Assembly (NCBI GenBank): GCA_025055575.1
Contig: JANWWP010000017.1
Location: forward strand, 19,764-83,763
From: Flavobacteriales bacterium
GTDB lineage: Bacteria; Bacteroidota; Bacteroidia; CAIKAF01
Direction: 5' to 3'
DNA: 64,000 bases
Positions 1 to 8,472 of the stretch are shown here, in pieces. A program made the position numbers and the translations under genes. Positions within the stretch are counted from its first letter, which is position 1; each line of letters starts with the position of its first letter. The notes under the pieces are model-generated. The model searched no databases. It was not told the DNA's origin and saw only the letters and a list, made by a program, of their open reading frames with translations.

Positions 1-1
1 T

Positions 2-682
2 TTGCTGAATTCGGCTTTTGCCGCTGAAAACAAGCCTGAAAAGCTGTTCTTTTGGTCATTCGACATCACCCAGGAAAACGAAGTAGCATCGGCCGCGCGC
101 GCTGTGGAAGAAAGTATGGGCCGGGTGGACGTGCTTGTGAACAACGCCGCCCTGAACGAAAAATTTGAAGATCCTCTCTTGGGTCCTGACGAAAGCCGCT
201 TTGAAAATTACGCCCCGGATAAGCTGCGCCAGGCTTTTGAAGTGAACGTGCTGGGCGCAGTGTTGTGCGCCCGCTTTTTTGGGCAGGTAATGCTCAAGCA
301 GGGCCGGGGCAGCATCATCAACATGGGCAGCACCTATGGCATGGTGGGTCCGGACCAAAATATCTACCGCCGGCCCGATGGAACCCAGGACTTTTTTAAA
401 TCACCGGCTTATCCCATCACCAAAGCCGCCCTGCTCAACTTCACCCGTTATCTCGCCGCCTATTGGGGACCGCGTGGCATTCGGGTGAATACACTGACGC
501 CCGGCGGCGTCGAGAACCGCCAGGAAGCCTACTTTATCGAAAATTACGCTGCGCGCACCCTGCTGGGGCGCATGGCTCAACCCGGCGATTTAAAAGGAGC
601 GCTGCTTTTTCTGGCCTCAGACGCCTCGGCCTACGTGACGGGCGCCAATGTGGTCGTGGATGGGGGCTGGACAGCTATTTAA
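2..682 (+). CDS. SDR-family NAD(P)-dependent oxidoreductase, 5' truncated by window edge
   Basis: Short-chain dehydrogenase/reductase missing its N-terminus: the Gly-rich nucleotide-binding loop lies before the window. Counting from the first visible codon, the NNAA motif is at about 47-50, the catalytic Ser near 110, and Tyr137 and Lys141 form the YxxxK pair. The usual C-terminal segment ending in VVDGGW is present, so the 3' end is intact. It lies 13 bp before a KdsC-type phosphatase on the same strand. Such a pair is common in gene sets for nonulosonic acids or other surface sugars, so a sugar-nucleotide or legionaminate-type role is possible, but the substrate cannot be read from the sequence. 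No valid start codon should be assigned here. Confidence 0.88.
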   Translation: MLNSAFAAENKPEKLFFWSFDITQENEVASAARAVEESMGRVDVLVNNAALNEKFEDPLLGPDESRFENYAPDKLRQAFEVNVLGAVLCARFFGQVMLKQGRGSIINMGSTYGMVGPDQNIYRRPDGTQDFFKSPAYPITKAALLNFTRYLAAYWGPRGIRVNTLTPGGVENRQEAYFIENYAARTLLGRMAQPGDLKGALLFLASDASAYVTGANVVVDGGWTAI

Positions 683-695
683 AAAATTTGCCCGC

Positions 696-1202
696 ATGTC
701 CCAAAATCAAATATTCAGGAAACTCGAAAAAATACGCGCCCTGGCCACCGACGTGGACGGTGTGCTCACCAACGGCGCCGTGTATTACGGCCCGGAAGGG
801 GAAAGATTGAAACGGTTTTACATCCGCGACGGTATGGGCTTTGAACGCCTGCGCAATGCCGGTTACAAAGTGGTGGTGATCACCGGGGAAAATTCCGAGT
901 TGGTGCACAGGCGCATGGAAAAACTCTTGGTGGAACACTATTTTCCAGGAGCCAAAGACAAATATTCTTTGCTCGTGAACTGGTGCCGGGAACAACGCTT
1001 GGATCCATCAGAACTAGCCTACCTGGGCGATGATGTGAACGACATCAGCGCCATGCAAATGTGCGGCTTCAAAGCTTGCCCTTCGGACGCTTTCCACCAG
1101 ATCCGAACCCTGGTGGACTACGTGTGCCACAGGCCGGGCGGATTAGGGGCTTTCCGCGAAGTGGCAGAACTGATGCTGGCCCATGGGCCATTCCGGCTTT
1201 AA
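696..1202 (+). CDS. KdsC-type HAD phosphatase (3-deoxy-manno-octulosonate-8-phosphate phosphatase-like)
   Basis: A 168-residue HAD hydrolase of the small, cap-less KdsC type. The nucleophile motif DVDG has Asp19 and Asp21, motif II Thr63 is in ITGEN, Lys89 is in KDK, and the acidic motif GDDVND is at 111-116. The length fits the family (about 170-190). KdsC proteins hydrolyse Kdo-8-phosphate in lipopolysaccharide synthesis; close relatives dephosphorylate KDN-9-phosphate or are fused to CMP-acylneuraminate synthetases. I start at the ATG at 696, although the frame is open further upstream inside the SDR gene, because family N-termini begin just before the DxD motif. Its stop codon and that of the convergent dnaJ share the palindrome TTAA at 1199-1202. 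Confidence 0.88.
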   Translation: MSQNQIFRKLEKIRALATDVDGVLTNGAVYYGPEGERLKRFYIRDGMGFERLRNAGYKVVVITGENSELVHRRMEKLLVEHYFPGAKDKYSLLVNWCREQRLDPSELAYLGDDVNDISAMQMCGFKACPSDAFHQIRTLVDYVCHRPGGLGAFREVAELMLAHGPFRL

Positions 1203-2335
1203 AAGCCAAAAATGCCTTTTCCTTTAGATGAATTTTTGTTACCGGCCGGTTTAAAATTTGGAGAATCGCGGAGCTTTTCAAGCATTTGGCGTTCCTCCCG
1301 CGAAAGGTTTTCAGGGGTGTACACTTGCACCACAATGCGCTGATCCCCGGTGCCTCGGCCGTTGAGGTCCGGAAACCCTTTGCCACGCAGTTTGAGAATT
1401 TTTCCGCTTTGGGTGCCGGCCGGAATTTTTATTTTGGCTTTGCCGGACAAGGTGGGCACCTCCACTTCTGCCCCCAAGGCAGCTTCAGGAAAGCTCAAAA
1501 CGAGGTGGTACACCACATCGTTGCCATCCCTTTCGAAGACTTTGTTTTCTTCCTCTTCAATAAGCACCAGCAAATCGCCGGGAACACCCCCCCGAGCGCC
1601 CATATTGCCCCGGCCGCTGAGAGAGAGCTGCAAACCCGGATACACGCCGGGGGGAATGTTGAGCTCCACGATATCCTCTTTGCGGGCCACACCGTCGCCA
1701 AAGCATTTGGTGCATTTGTCACGGATCACCTGGCCGCTCCCGCCGCATTCGGGACAAGTGGTCACCGTCTGCATACGCCCCAAAAAAGTGTCGGTGATAC
1801 GACTCACCTGTCCCTGACCCCGGCATGTTGGACAGGAATCCGCACGGCCAGTGCGGCTGCCACTGCCGTGACAGGCATCGCAAGCCACCAGTCGATTGAT
1901 CTTAATTTTCTTTGAAACGCCCTGGGCCATCTCCTGCATAGTGAGACGCAATTTCACGCGGATGTCTGAACCTCGGTTTACGCGGCGTCCCCGAGAGGCA
2001 GAGCCAAAACCAAAGCCGCCAAAATCTCCGAAAATATCACCAAACCGGCTGAAAATGTCTTCGATGTCCATGCCGCTGAACCCGCCCCCGGCACCATTGC
2101 CGGCCGGCCCCCCAAGGCCTTCATGGCCAAAGCGATCGTAGCGTGCCCTCTTTTCAGGATCGCTGAGCACCTCATACGCTTCCGCAGCCTCTTTAAATTT
2201 CTGTTCGGCCTCTTTATTTCCGGGATTCTTGTCCGGATGATACTGAATCGCTTTCTTGCGGTAGGCTTTTTTTATTTCCTCCGCAGAAGCCGAACGAGGT
2301 ACTTCCAAAATTTCGTAATAGTCTCTTTTGCTCAT
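1199..2335 (-). CDS. dnaJ: Chaperone protein DnaJ
   Basis: Full-length type I Hsp40 (378 aa), co-chaperone that delivers clients to DnaK and stimulates its ATPase. The J domain carries HPD at 33-35. A Gly/Phe-rich linker runs about 70-115. Four zinc-binding CxxCxGxG repeats begin at Cys152, Cys168, Cys194 and Cys208, followed by the C-terminal substrate-binding beta domains and a basic, Ser/Lys-rich tail. It follows grpE by 14 bp on the same strand, so the two are almost certainly one heat-shock operon. dnaK is not in the window. Confidence 0.97.
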   Translation of the reverse strand: MSKRDYYEILEVPRSASAEEIKKAYRKKAIQYHPDKNPGNKEAEQKFKEAAEAYEVLSDPEKRARYDRFGHEGLGGPAGNGAGGGFSGMDIEDIFSRFGDIFGDFGGFGFGSASRGRRVNRGSDIRVKLRLTMQEMAQGVSKKIKINRLVACDACHGSGSRTGRADSCPTCRGQGQVSRITDTFLGRMQTVTTCPECGGSGQVIRDKCTKCFGDGVARKEDIVELNIPPGVYPGLQLSLSGRGNMGARGGVPGDLLVLIEEEENKVFERDGNDVVYHLVLSFPEAALGAEVEVPTLSGKAKIKIPAGTQSGKILKLRGKGFPDLNGRGTGDQRIVVQVYTPENLSREERQMLEKLRDSPNFKPAGNKNSSKGKGIFGF

Positions 2336-2349
2336 CTCCCAGAATGATT

Positions 2350-2952
2350 TTATTCCCCAACCACCACTTTGGGAAAGCGAAGCACCCGATCATGCATCAT
2401 AAAACCCCGCTCCACCGTGTCTAAGATGATACCTGACTTATCCGGACCCGCCGGCACTCGGGCCACCGCTTCATGCTTCTCAGGGTCAAACAATTGTCCG
2501 CTGCAATCGGGGGTTGTGACGCCCAGTTTTTCTAAGGTGTCATGAAATTTTTTAAAAATCAGCTGAACACCTTCCTTCACGGATTCCACATCCTGAGTGC
2601 CTTCCATATTCTTCAGCGCCCGCTCAAAATCATCCAGAACAGGCAAAAAAGCCAAAATGACATCACGACCGGCCATTTTGGCAAATTCTGCTCTTTCTTT
2701 CATCCACCGTTTCTTAAAGTTGTCAAATTCCGCAAAAAGCCGCAGATATTTGTCCTTCCACTCTTCCAATTGTTCCTCCAAACCAGGCCCTGTGGCCGTA
2801 GGTTCCTTGGCTATAGAATCTTCTGCAACAGACTCATTAGCCGTCATTTCCTGAAGGTCATGATGCGCCGCAGAGCTGTCCGCATCAGAGCTAGAGCCAT
2901 GCTTTTCCGTGTTTTGATCTTGGATATTATTGAAGGAGGTGTTATCAGTCAT
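2350..2952 (-). CDS. grpE: Nucleotide exchange factor GrpE
   Basis: GrpE (200 aa) releases ADP from DnaK. About the first 60 residues are acidic and low-complexity. They are followed by the long coiled-coil helix ([23 protein letters not shown] region) and the conserved C-terminal beta-wing with the [17 protein letters not shown] signature. First gene of the grpE-dnaJ operon. A candidate promoter and a short inverted repeat lie directly upstream. Confidence 0.97.
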   Translation of the reverse strand: MTDNTSFNNIQDQNTEKHGSSSDADSSAAHHDLQEMTANESVAEDSIAKEPTATGPGLEEQLEEWKDKYLRLFAEFDNFKKRWMKERAEFAKMAGRDVILAFLPVLDDFERALKNMEGTQDVESVKEGVQLIFKKFHDTLEKLGVTTPDCSGQLFDPEKHEAVARVPAGPDKSGIILDTVERGFMMHDRVLRFPKVVVGE

Positions 2953-2964
2953 AGGGAATTAACG

Positions 2965-2995
2965 CGAAATATTGAGCTGCAATAAATCCGCCAAA
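2965..2995 (-). promoter_or_regulatory. Candidate promoter of grpE-dnaJ
   Basis: On the minus strand TTTGG (2995-2991) is followed after 19 bp by TATTTCG (2971-2965). This approximates the Bacteroidota pattern TTTG-N19-21-TAnnTTTG. It lies 13 bp before the grpE ATG, so the leader would be very short. The -7 element deviates at its last positions. Confidence 0.35.
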
Positions 2996-3006
2996 GACGG
3001 GGTTGC

Positions 3007-3017
3007 GTCAAAATGAC
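3007..3017. promoter_or_regulatory. Inverted repeat GTCA-AAA-TGAC upstream of grpE
   Basis: A 4+3+4 bp dyad sits 12 bp upstream of the candidate -33 element of grpE-dnaJ. A position just upstream of a heat-shock operon suits a regulator site. No regulator can be named and a repeat this short can occur by chance. Confidence 0.3.
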
Positions 3018-3053
3018 AGAAGCCATTCCCAGTTACTCTTAATCCAATAATGA

Positions 3054-3932
3054 TTATCCTCCGCCGCGAAACAGTTCTTCCCAAAAAGTGCGGGTGGAAG
3101 CTGTAGGTCGCCCCAGCAGATGTTGAAGCGTTTGCGCGGGATCGGTATTGTCCCTGAAGAGAAGCTGAAACTGGTCGTAGCTGATAATTTCCGGAAACCA
3201 GACAGAAATGAAGTTTTTCGTAACAGGCTCCACCAGGGCCTTGGGAATTTCCACAGGAATGGTACGCCGACGGCGCACACGGTTGGCCATGGCCAGAAGA
3301 TCTTTGAAGGAAAAAGCTTCCGGTCCGGCACAGGGAATCACATTCTGGGAAAATGGATTCTCCATAAGCCGGATCACACTTTCTAAAATATCCTCCGGCA
3401 TCACAGGCTGAATACGTGTGTTCAGAAAGCCTTTGGGAACGGGGGTAAGATTCAGCAACAATCGGCCCATCTGAAGCAACAGTTTGAACTTTTGTACCAA
3501 CACATTTTCCGGAAGGCAGATAATAGAAGGTCTCAGGATAAAAACATCCGGATGTTGGAGCAGCAGAGCGTCTCCGATGCCTTTGGATTTCAAAAAAGCA
3601 ATCGGATTATACTCGTCCGCGCCGAGAACGGAAAAATGAATTATTCTGGGTTGGCCAATCCGTTCTCTGTGCTGCAGAATATTTTTTACCAGTTGCACAT
3701 GCACATCAAAAAAAGCAGAGGCTTTGGATTCACGCAGGATGCCGGCACAATTGATCAGAACGTCCACACGCCCCAGCAAATGCCAGTCATCCTTTTCGGG
3801 ATCAAAGCACATGTAACCGGGCAAAGCCGGATGCCGGGATAAAGCCAACACCTCGTAGCGCCCGATGGCTCTGAGCCGGACGGTTAAATGCCGGCCCAGC
3901 ATACCCGAAGCTCCAATGATAGCCACGCGCAT
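3054..3932 (-). CDS. NAD(P)-binding Rossmann-fold protein (atypical SDR / NmrA-like)
   Basis: A 292-residue protein starting at MRVAIIGASGMLG, with the dinucleotide loop Gly7-x-x-Gly10-x-x-Gly13. It lacks a clear YxxxK pair. It resembles the atypical extended SDR group that includes NDUFA9-like and NmrA-like proteins, which bind NAD(P)H and act as reductases, sensors or assembly factors. I choose the ATG at 3932 rather than the longer open frame to 4016 because it places the Rossmann beta strand at the N-terminus. It diverges from the membrane protein on the plus strand. Substrate unknown. Confidence 0.82.
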   Translation of the reverse strand: MRVAIIGASGMLGRHLTVRLRAIGRYEVLALSRHPALPGYMCFDPEKDDWHLLGRVDVLINCAGILRESKASAFFDVHVQLVKNILQHRERIGQPRIIHFSVLGADEYNPIAFLKSKGIGDALLLQHPDVFILRPSIICLPENVLVQKFKLLLQMGRLLLNLTPVPKGFLNTRIQPVMPEDILESVIRLMENPFSQNVIPCAGPEAFSFKDLLAMANRVRRRRTIPVEIPKALVEPVTKNFISVWFPEIISYDQFQLLFRDNTDPAQTLQHLLGRPTASTRTFWEELFRGGG

Positions 3933-3985
3933 TGCCGCACGAAAGTATTTCAAAACGGGCGGGCTTTGACCGGGTTGAAACCAGG

Positions 3986-5188
3986 ATGAAAACCCTTCCA
4001 GAATTACTTTTATCAACGGACATGATCCTCCCTGCCAAAAAGCCTGGACTAACCTTGGCGAACCGATGGCGGATTTCGGATGGTGGGATAATTTTTTCAG
4101 GGGTTTTGTTTTTTCTGACCTTAGGCTGGATAAGCCCCCCCTCCGGATGGGAAAGCAGCACGCTCCAGAGCCTGGCCAGCGGCCCTGACGACTGGAATCG
4201 CTATGCCCGTCATGCCTTGGAAATTCATCGGAATGGCCTCCTCATGCCGGGAGCACCTTGTCCTTATGACGGGCCAGGCGGGTTTCTGTACGCATATTTT
4301 CTGGCGGCTTGTGCCGCCGGGGGCTGGAACAATTCAGGTGATTTTTACCTTCTGCAATCCGCTTTGCTGGGGCTGAGCTGGGGTTTGTGGACAAGCGCCA
4401 GCCGAATCTTTTTCCGCAGCCCTTGGCTTTGGGGCCTTTTCGCGGTCAGCTTGGCTGTGGTTTTCTTTTTGGACGTTTACAGACATTATGTGTTCCGCTT
4501 GCTCAGCGAAAATCTTTTTCTTCCACTTCAGGCCGTTTGGTTTTACAGCTGGATACAGGGGTCAAATGCTGCAGATCACGGGAAAATTGAGCGATATTTT
4601 TGGCCCAGTATCTCCTGTATTGCTGCCACTTGGATGGCGTTGGTTCGGCCGCAGCTGATTTTGTTCCCTTGGCTGTTTTTAGTTGGCTCTATTGGGTTTT
4701 ACAGGTACCGGGGAGAAGTAAAAAAGTCAGTGTTTTGGAGTTTTGCCGTTTTTATCACCGCCACGGAGATGTTTTTGTGCTTTCGAAATTTTTGGGTATG
4801 TGGCGTTCCCTCCTGTCTGCCGGAGGAGGGCATGTCTTACGCTCTTTCGCAAGGCTGGAGGCAATCAGGAGGATTTTTCCAAAAACTGGCATTTATAATG
4901 GGATGGCTTCCAGCCCTAGCCCCTGAGTATCACATACGTCCGCACTGGCTTTTGGCCTGGGCTGGGATCCTGGGTGGAGGAACTTGGAGTGGGTTGAAAA
5001 GAAGGGTTTCTCTGTCCCATTTCGGAATGGGGTTGCTTTTTATTCTCTACTACGGGGCCACATTATTCTGGGTGGAGCTTCCTTCTTATGGCTTTCGCTA
5101 CATTTTACCCCTGATGCCTCTGCTTTGGATTTATCTTTTTATCGTGCTGCAGTCATGGGTGTGCCCATCACAGGTTACACACCGATAA
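3986..5188 (+). CDS. Polytopic membrane protein, GT39/ArnT-like
   Basis: About 400 residues with roughly ten hydrophobic segments, beginning after the ATG at 3986 (an alternative ATG lies at 4022). Near the N-terminus a DDWNRYARHALEI segment is followed by PCPYDGPGGFLYAYFLA. This layout (acidic loop, helix, then a Pro/Gly-rich loop before a transmembrane helix) is typical of membrane glycosyltransferases that take sugars from polyprenyl-phosphate donors. No function can be fixed from sequence alone. The 3' end overlaps the convergent small membrane gene by 14 bp. Confidence 0.7.
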   Translation: MKTLPELLLSTDMILPAKKPGLTLANRWRISDGGIIFSGVLFFLTLGWISPPSGWESSTLQSLASGPDDWNRYARHALEIHRNGLLMPGAPCPYDGPGGFLYAYFLAACAAGGWNNSGDFYLLQSALLGLSWGLWTSASRIFFRSPWLWGLFAVSLAVVFFLDVYRHYVFRLLSENLFLPLQAVWFYSWIQGSNAADHGKIERYFWPSISCIAATWMALVRPQLILFPWLFLVGSIGFYRYRGEVKKSVFWSFAVFITATEMFLCFRNFWVCGVPSCLPEEGMSYALSQGWRQSGGFFQKLAFIMGWLPALAPEYHIRPHWLLAWAGILGGGTWSGLKRRVSLSHFGMGLLFILYYGATLFWVELPSYGFRYILPLMPLLWIYLFIVLQSWVCPSQVTHR

Positions 5189-5528
5189 TCCAGGCTAAAA
5201 AGCGGATAAGTTGAAGCAATAAGCTCAGAAAATAAAAGGAAAAAATAAAAACATTCTGGAGGCGGACCGGATATTCCGAAAGGCGGCCACGTATCTGGAT
5301 CGCCAAATGTCCGATGGCCATGATGTGGAAGCCGATGGAAAATACCAACCACACCATTTCTCCGGACAAGGTCCAGGGCCAGGTGGCCATGGCCATCACT
5401 CTGTAGTGTCCGGTGGTCAAATATTTATAAGATTCGAGGCCGATTCCCGTGAGGATGTGCAGAATGAGATACAGATGTGCCAGGTAAAAGGTAGCAGGAA
5501 AGTTAACGGTTGTTTTCGGTTGGGTCAT
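5175..5528 (-). CDS. Small membrane protein of unknown function
   Basis: 117 residues with three or four hydrophobic segments. The first (about 12-31) contains two His residues and the second has His pairs in FHIMAIGH. The ATG at 5528 is preferred over an upstream TTG. It lies 10 bp after miaE on the same strand and so is probably co-transcribed with it. The spaced intramembrane histidines resemble haem-ligand spacing but no family is recognised. Confidence 0.65.
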   Translation of the reverse strand: MTQPKTTVNFPATFYLAHLYLILHILTGIGLESYKYLTTGHYRVMAMATWPWTLSGEMVWLVFSIGFHIMAIGHLAIQIRGRLSEYPVRLQNVFIFSFYFLSLLLQLIRFLAWIIGV

Positions 5529-5538
5529 AGGCCAAAAG

Positions 5539-6120
5539 TCATCCGTGAACGGCCACGCCCTTGCTGTATTTTTCAATTATATCAGCTTCAAATTCCAGAA
5601 GTTCATTCCACCGTTCGTCGGTGGCAGTGCGGCCTGTGAGCCGGCGGGCCAATGTGATAAAAACCGTGTAATGACCGGCCTCGCTCTCCATCAATTCCCG
5701 GTAAAAATTTTTCAATTCCGGATCGGCCACATTTTCAGAAAGCACACGAAAGCGGTCGCAGCTGCGAGCCTCAATCATGGCGCCCACCAGGAGATGGTCC
5801 CGGAGCCGCACCGCAGCGTCCCCTCCTTTATGTCGCCAGGCCATCAACTCATTCACATATTGGTCTTTGCGTTGGGGACGAAGGGATAGACCGCGCCGGC
5901 GCATCATGGCAATCACCCGCGCGAAATGCTCCAGCTCTTCACGCGCCAGTTCCGTCATAGCATCCACCAATTCAGGACTGTCCGGGTAGTGGTTGATTAA
6001 AGACAGCGCGGTGGCGGCGGCTTTTTGCTCACACCAGGCATGGTCGCTCAAAATTTCTTCCGGATCGCGAACGGCTAAGGCAGCCCAGTAGGGGTCGGTG
6101 CGCAGCCTCAGGCGGAACAT
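5539..6120 (-). CDS. miaE: tRNA-(ms2io6A) hydroxylase MiaE-like diiron protein
   Basis: Ferritin-like diiron oxygenase, 193 aa. In MiaE it hydroxylates the isopentenyl side chain of ms2i6A37 in tRNAs reading UNN codons. The full ligand set is visible: Glu31, Glu62 with His65 (ExxH), Glu117, and Glu147 with His150 (second ExxH). Start at the ATG at 6120; an upstream TTG at 6141 would add only seven residues. A TAATTTTG element (6146-6139) lies about 20 bp upstream but has no clear -33 partner. The downstream small membrane gene probably shares its transcript. Confidence 0.88.
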   Translation of the reverse strand: MFRLRLRTDPYWAALAVRDPEEILSDHAWCEQKAAATALSLINHYPDSPELVDAMTELAREELEHFARVIAMMRRRGLSLRPQRKDQYVNELMAWRHKGGDAAVRLRDHLLVGAMIEARSCDRFRVLSENVADPELKNFYRELMESEAGHYTVFITLARRLTGRTATDERWNELLEFEADIIEKYSKGVAVHG

Positions 6121-6259
6121 AAATTGGAATTTTAAGGACAAAATTAACCGAAAGAACGCGGGGGAGGGCCGAAATCAAATATTTTTGAAGACTCTGGAAC
6201 GCACTCCCACGTTTGAAAATCCCAAAAGATTTGCTGAAAATCTGGGGTCGAGAGACCAC

Positions 6260-7063
6260 TCATTTCTCTTTTTCTAACACCCACACATCCTGAAAAGCTA
6301 CGGGATGGGATGGCGGTATTCCCCTCCAACTCCCCGGAACCGCCAGCCGCACCCGCCAACCGGCCGCGCGACAGGCTTCCTCCAGAAACTCCGGACTGTA
6401 TGCAACATTGGCCCGCTGCACGTTCAGGTCCATCAATCCATAATGCCCAAAATTGTGAGGAAATGAAAAGGATCCCCGCACTTCGGACTCCTTGCCCGTG
6501 AGCAGAAAAAATGTGGCCACAAAACGGCCTCCGGGCTTCATCACGCGGGCTGTCTCATGGAGGTATTGACGGGTTTCAGCAGGCAGCAAATGGGTGAAAA
6601 CTGAGATGGCGCATCCAAAGTCAAAGGTGGCCGCATCATAAGGAAACTTGAAACGATCGGCCGCCAGGCCATCAGCAGTGTACAAATCATTGTGCAACCG
6701 CACATGACGGAAATGAAATTGGGGATATCGTGATGTTATATGCCTTTGGCACCAGCGTACGCCCATTTCCACCACATCAAAGCCTTCGTAGGGTCCCGAG
6801 AGAAACTGGGTCAGGGGCCGGGCAATACGCCCGATGCCGCTGCCCACATCCAAAAAATAATGGTGCGTCTGAAGCCCCTGATCCTGAAAAAATCGCAACC
6901 AATCCTCCCCCTGACGCACAAAATCGCCCCTGCCGGTATACATGAGACGACGGGGCGGAACCATGGGCGGCGGAGGATGCAAGAGATCATAGGGTAGGTA
7001 GCGAAGCCAACGCGCAGCCAGGCGCCAGGCCGGAGAGAGCAGGTAATAGAGCCTGCGCCACAT
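6260..7063 (-). CDS. Class I SAM-dependent methyltransferase
   Basis: 267 residues from the ATG at 7063 (a TTG at 7117 is less likely). Motif I is FLDVGSGIGR at about 70-79. A later region PYDAATFDFGCAISVFTHL matches motifs II-III of the UbiE/Methyltransf_11/25 group, and MKPGGRFVATFFLL gives the post-III strand. The N-terminal 40 residues are basic and aromatic (RRLYYLL...WRLAARWLRYL), suggesting membrane association. Substrate unknown; a lipid, quinone or glycan precursor is possible. Confidence 0.83.
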   Translation of the reverse strand: MWRRLYYLLSPAWRLAARWLRYLPYDLLHPPPPMVPPRRLMYTGRGDFVRQGEDWLRFFQDQGLQTHHYFLDVGSGIGRIARPLTQFLSGPYEGFDVVEMGVRWCQRHITSRYPQFHFRHVRLHNDLYTADGLAADRFKFPYDAATFDFGCAISVFTHLLPAETRQYLHETARVMKPGGRFVATFFLLTGKESEVRGSFSFPHNFGHYGLMDLNVQRANVAYSPEFLEEACRAAGWRVRLAVPGSWRGIPPSHPVAFQDVWVLEKEK

Positions 7064-7147
7064 AGGCTGCAAAAATAGGACAACCCCAAGGCCCTTATTT
7101 TTTATGCCCTGATGCAAGGCTTAACCTTTTCTTAATAAATCGGCCCC

Positions 7148-7155
7148 TACATTTG
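7148..7155 (+). promoter_or_regulatory. Candidate -7 element for the lamin-tail gene
   Basis: TACATTTG is an exact match to the Bacteroidota -7 consensus TAnnTTTG, 15 bp before the ATG at 7171. No convincing -33 TTTG is present at 19-21 bp spacing. Confidence 0.4.
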
Positions 7156-7170
7156 TCCATCCTTTTCAAA

Positions 7171-8457
7171 ATGCGCACTTTAAAAATTGTTTCCTGCATC
7201 GGGTTCACTGTACTTACAAGTTTTTCTGCCCATAGCCAGATTGCCATCAGCGAAATCAATTACAACTCCGATTCGCTGAACAGCCCGGGCGACTGGATTG
7301 AATTGTACAATTACTCCGGCAACTCCGTGGATTTGTCCAATTGGAAAATTATGGACAGCCAGCCTGTAAATGCCTTCACCATTCCAGGTGGCACCGTGAT
7401 TCCGGCCAACGGGCGGCTGGTGCTGGCAGAAAACTTTACCAAGTTTGACCAGCGTTTTCCGGGCATCCCCCGCATCGGACCCCTCAGCTTCGGCCTTGCA
7501 GGATCCGGAGAGCAGATCACACTGATGGACCAAAATGGTATTGTCAAAGTGCAACTGACCTACGATGACAGCCTTCCCTGGAGCAAATGCGCCGATGGCA
7601 TGGGGCGTACACTGGAAATCATCAATCCCCAGGGCAACGCCAACGACCCTTCCAACTGGCGCTGCGGTTGTGTGATGGGTTCTCCCAATGCAGCGTTTTC
7701 GCCCTGCACGAGCGAAGTGGTGATCGTTTCTGAAATCAACTATAATTCCGACTCGGTGGCCAATCCTGAAGATTGGTTTGAGCTTTGGAACACCAGCAAC
7801 GGGGTGGTCAACATCAGTGGTTGGTATGTGCGGGATGACAACAACAGCAACGTTTTTCAGTTCCCGGCCAACACCGTGCTCAATCCCCAAGCCCGCCTCG
7901 TGGTATTTCGGGATGCCGCGGCCTTCGCGGCCCAGCATCCAAATGTCAGTAACAAAGTGGGGCCTTTTTCCTTTGGATTGAGCAATTCCGGAGATTGTAT
8001 CCGTTTGTATGACAACCAGAACCGGATAAAATTCACAGTTTGTTACTCGGATAAATCTCCCTGGCCTGTGGAAGCCGATGGCGGGGGCTACACACTGGAG
8101 TTGGATACCCTATTTAATAACAGTAAAGATGTTTGCTCGCCCGCATCCTGGTTCGCGGGATGCAAGGGCGGCTCGCCGGGCAAGGCTTTTAGCCCTTGTA
8201 ATGCCAGCCTACCTGAAGACCTCCTCGCAGGAATTTCTATTTTTCCCAACCCGGCTTCTGAAATTTTGTATTTTGAAACCGAAAAGCCTGTTGAGGAAAT
8301 AACCCTGACCGACTTGAACGGGAAAATTTTAATGCGTTTTAACGGCCCACCCGACAATGGTTTTTTAAACTTAAGCCCGCTTCCTGGAGGGCTTTACATT
8401 CTTAAGATCCGCTTCCGGGAAGGCTTTGCTGCCCAAAGGCTGGCCATCGTCAGGTAG
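7171..8457 (+). CDS. Secreted protein with two lamin-tail domains and a type IX secretion sorting domain
   Basis: 428 residues. An N-terminal signal peptide ends near AHSQ. Two lamin-tail (LTD) domains follow, each opening with the same signature (IAISEINYNSDS and VIVSEINYNSDS) and continuing with WIELYN/WFELWN and a G-P-x-SFGL block. They end in Cys-containing segments that close with AFSPC. The C-terminal 75 residues, from ISIFPNPAS to a basic end, are a type A Por sorting domain, so the protein should cross the outer membrane by T9SS and be surface-attached or released. LTDs are immunoglobulin-like folds often fused to secreted nucleases or phosphatases; here there is no catalytic domain. 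Confidence 0.88.
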   Translation: MRTLKIVSCIGFTVLTSFSAHSQIAISEINYNSDSLNSPGDWIELYNYSGNSVDLSNWKIMDSQPVNAFTIPGGTVIPANGRLVLAENFTKFDQRFPGIPRIGPLSFGLAGSGEQITLMDQNGIVKVQLTYDDSLPWSKCADGMGRTLEIINPQGNANDPSNWRCGCVMGSPNAAFSPCTSEVVIVSEINYNSDSVANPEDWFELWNTSNGVVNISGWYVRDDNNSNVFQFPANTVLNPQARLVVFRDAAAFAAQHPNVSNKVGPFSFGLSNSGDCIRLYDNQNRIKFTVCYSDKSPWPVEADGGGYTLELDTLFNNSKDVCSPASWFAGCKGGSPGKAFSPCNASLPEDLLAGISIFPNPASEILYFETEKPVEEITLTDLNGKILMRFNGPPDNGFLNLSPLPGGLYILKIRFREGFAAQRLAIVR

Positions 8458-8472
8458 AAAGCGTCCATTTCA

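Noticed and set aside
463-810. 115-codon frame overlapping the SDR and KdsC-type genes
   Set aside because: Off-frame shadow with Arg/Pro-rich composition; both real genes are well supported in other frames.
7180-7938. 252-codon open frame opposite the lamin-tail gene
   Set aside because: Mirror of the repeated LTD coding sequence; no signal, domain or start support.
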